DNA from: Halopseudomonas sabulinigri
GTDB lineage: Bacteria > Pseudomonadota > Gammaproteobacteria > Pseudomonadales > Pseudomonadaceae
DNA length: 64,000 nucleotides
Assembly: GCA_011053055.1 (NCBI GenBank)
Contig: DRHT01000047.1
Span: 124,001-188,000, forward strand
Reading direction: 5' to 3'
Below are positions 63,518-64,000 of the stretch, piece by piece. Position numbers and translations under genes: made by a program. Position 1 is the stretch's first letter. Each line of letters begins with the position of its first letter. The notes beneath the pieces are model-generated. The model was not told where the DNA came from, did not search any database, and saw only the letters and a list, made by a program, of their open reading frames with translations.

Positions 63518-64000
63518 TTAGAGCACATCGACTTGACCCGTACGGATTCGTTGCAAGTAGCTGGCCCCGAAATCTGTTAACTCATTGTCATCATCAACAA
63601 CTCCCCACTTGTTGAGATCCATGACATAACCCTGCTCAAGGCTCTCAACGATCCCAGAGAACCTTCGCTTCAGAGCAGGTTCCGTCAATCTCCGCCCTGA
63701 GTGCCAGATGCGATCAAGAACATGCTTCTCTGTGTATTCGATGAATCCAGGATCATCCAAGAGCGTATCATGCTGTCCGCGCGCGGATTTCATTCTCGAT
63801 ATCGTGACTCGGCGCTTCAACTGAGCCATTTCGTTTTGAGTTTTTTTGAGCTGTTCCTCGTTCTCCCGCAGCTCAGCCATGAACTTTGTTTTCTCCTCTT
63901 CTTGCAAATGCGCTCTGTCAATCAGTTGCATGATTAGTGCGTTTCGTTCCTCGGAGGTCTTGTCGAGGGTTTCTTCGCCCTCTTCAAGCTTTTTCTGGGC
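63518..64000 (-). CDS. Coiled-coil protein, 5' end outside the window
   Basis: The frame is open to the window edge, so the first part of the gene is missing; about 160 residues are visible. The first half is strongly helical coiled coil (EEEKTKFMAELRENEEQLKK, with continued Lys/Glu heptads back to the edge). The C-terminal 85 residues look like a small globular, winged-helix-like domain ending LTDFGASYLQRIRTGQVDVL. I do not recognise the family. AT-rich, adjacent to the DUF4145 gene, so both may belong to one mobile unit. Confidence 0.65.
   Translation of the reverse strand, partial: AQKKLEEGEETLDKTSEERNALIMQLIDRAHLQEEEKTKFMAELRENEEQLKKTQNEMAQLKRRVTISRMKSARGQHDTLLDDPGFIEYTEKHVLDRIWHSGRRLTEPALKRRFSGIVESLEQGYVMDLNKWGVVDDDNELTDFGASYLQRIRTGQVDVL

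Overview
The window is high-GC chromosomal DNA of a gammaproteobacterium that looks like Pseudomonadaceae (Pseudomonas or Halopseudomonas-like). The grounds are a TrpI-type LysR gene divergent from trpBA, a complete liuR-liuABCDE leucine-catabolism cluster, and many short intergenic palindromes of the GATCGTTCCCA...TGGGAA type familiar from pseudomonads. I see no rRNA, tRNA, CRISPR array, integrase or transposase. The genus is inferred from gene order and protein similarity by eye; no search was run.

Layout. 1-7.3 kb: end of a persulfide-dioxygenase/rhodanese gene, an orphan BMP-type substrate-binding protein, a two-gene low-GC cassette between inverted copies of a 215-bp repeat, an 8-oxoguanine deaminase-like amidohydrolase and a divergent 2-oxoglutarate/Fe(II) oxygenase (probably purine salvage). 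7.9-9 kb: an unknown membrane protein. 9.1-13.2 kb: trpA-trpB / trpI plus a lipoprotein peptidase. 13.2-16.9 kb: a Fur-type ferric-hydroxamate importer (fhuCDB order). 17.4-20.9 kb: LysR regulator with divergent quinone reductase-like gene, and a DMT exporter. 21.5-23.6 kb: AT-rich island with a KAP-family NTPase and a membrane protein, a possible defence unit. 23.7-33.1 kb: liuR, liuABCDE and acetoacetyl-CoA synthetase, a full route from isovaleryl-CoA to acetoacetyl-CoA. 33.5-36.5 kb: aldo-keto reductase, nitronate monooxygenase, FhuF-like reductase. 36.7-48.1 kb: six overlapping signalling genes (three sensor kinases, one lone receiver, an Hpt-REC-REC-GGDEF protein and a REC-HDOD-like protein). 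48.2-49 kb: SDR. 49.1-55.4 kb: seven tightly packed genes joining a QseBC-like two-component system to a thermostable-hemolysin homologue, an AMP-forming ligase, a haem-oxygenase-like diiron protein and an SDR; this resembles an undescribed fatty-acyl metabolite pathway. 55.5-58.9 kb: OsmC protein divergent from a BigR-like repressor, two YeeE/YedE transporters and a SulP transporter. 59-60.2 kb: cytochrome c' and cytochrome b561. 60.4-64 kb: lipoprotein, SDR, repeat-rich gap, and an AT-rich end with a DUF4145 protein and a truncated coiled-coil protein.

Strongest observations: (1) a 146-bp MITE-like element lies in frame inside aacS, adding about 49 residues, while a second copy sits between liuR and liuA; (2) the hemolysin-homologue/ligase/diiron operon; (3) a three-kinase phosphorelay operon with a c-di-GMP output and no DNA-binding output; (4) a 122-bp tandem repeat whose alternating hairpins have compensatory stem changes and complementary loops; (5) a 215-bp interspersed repeat that brackets accessory cassettes.
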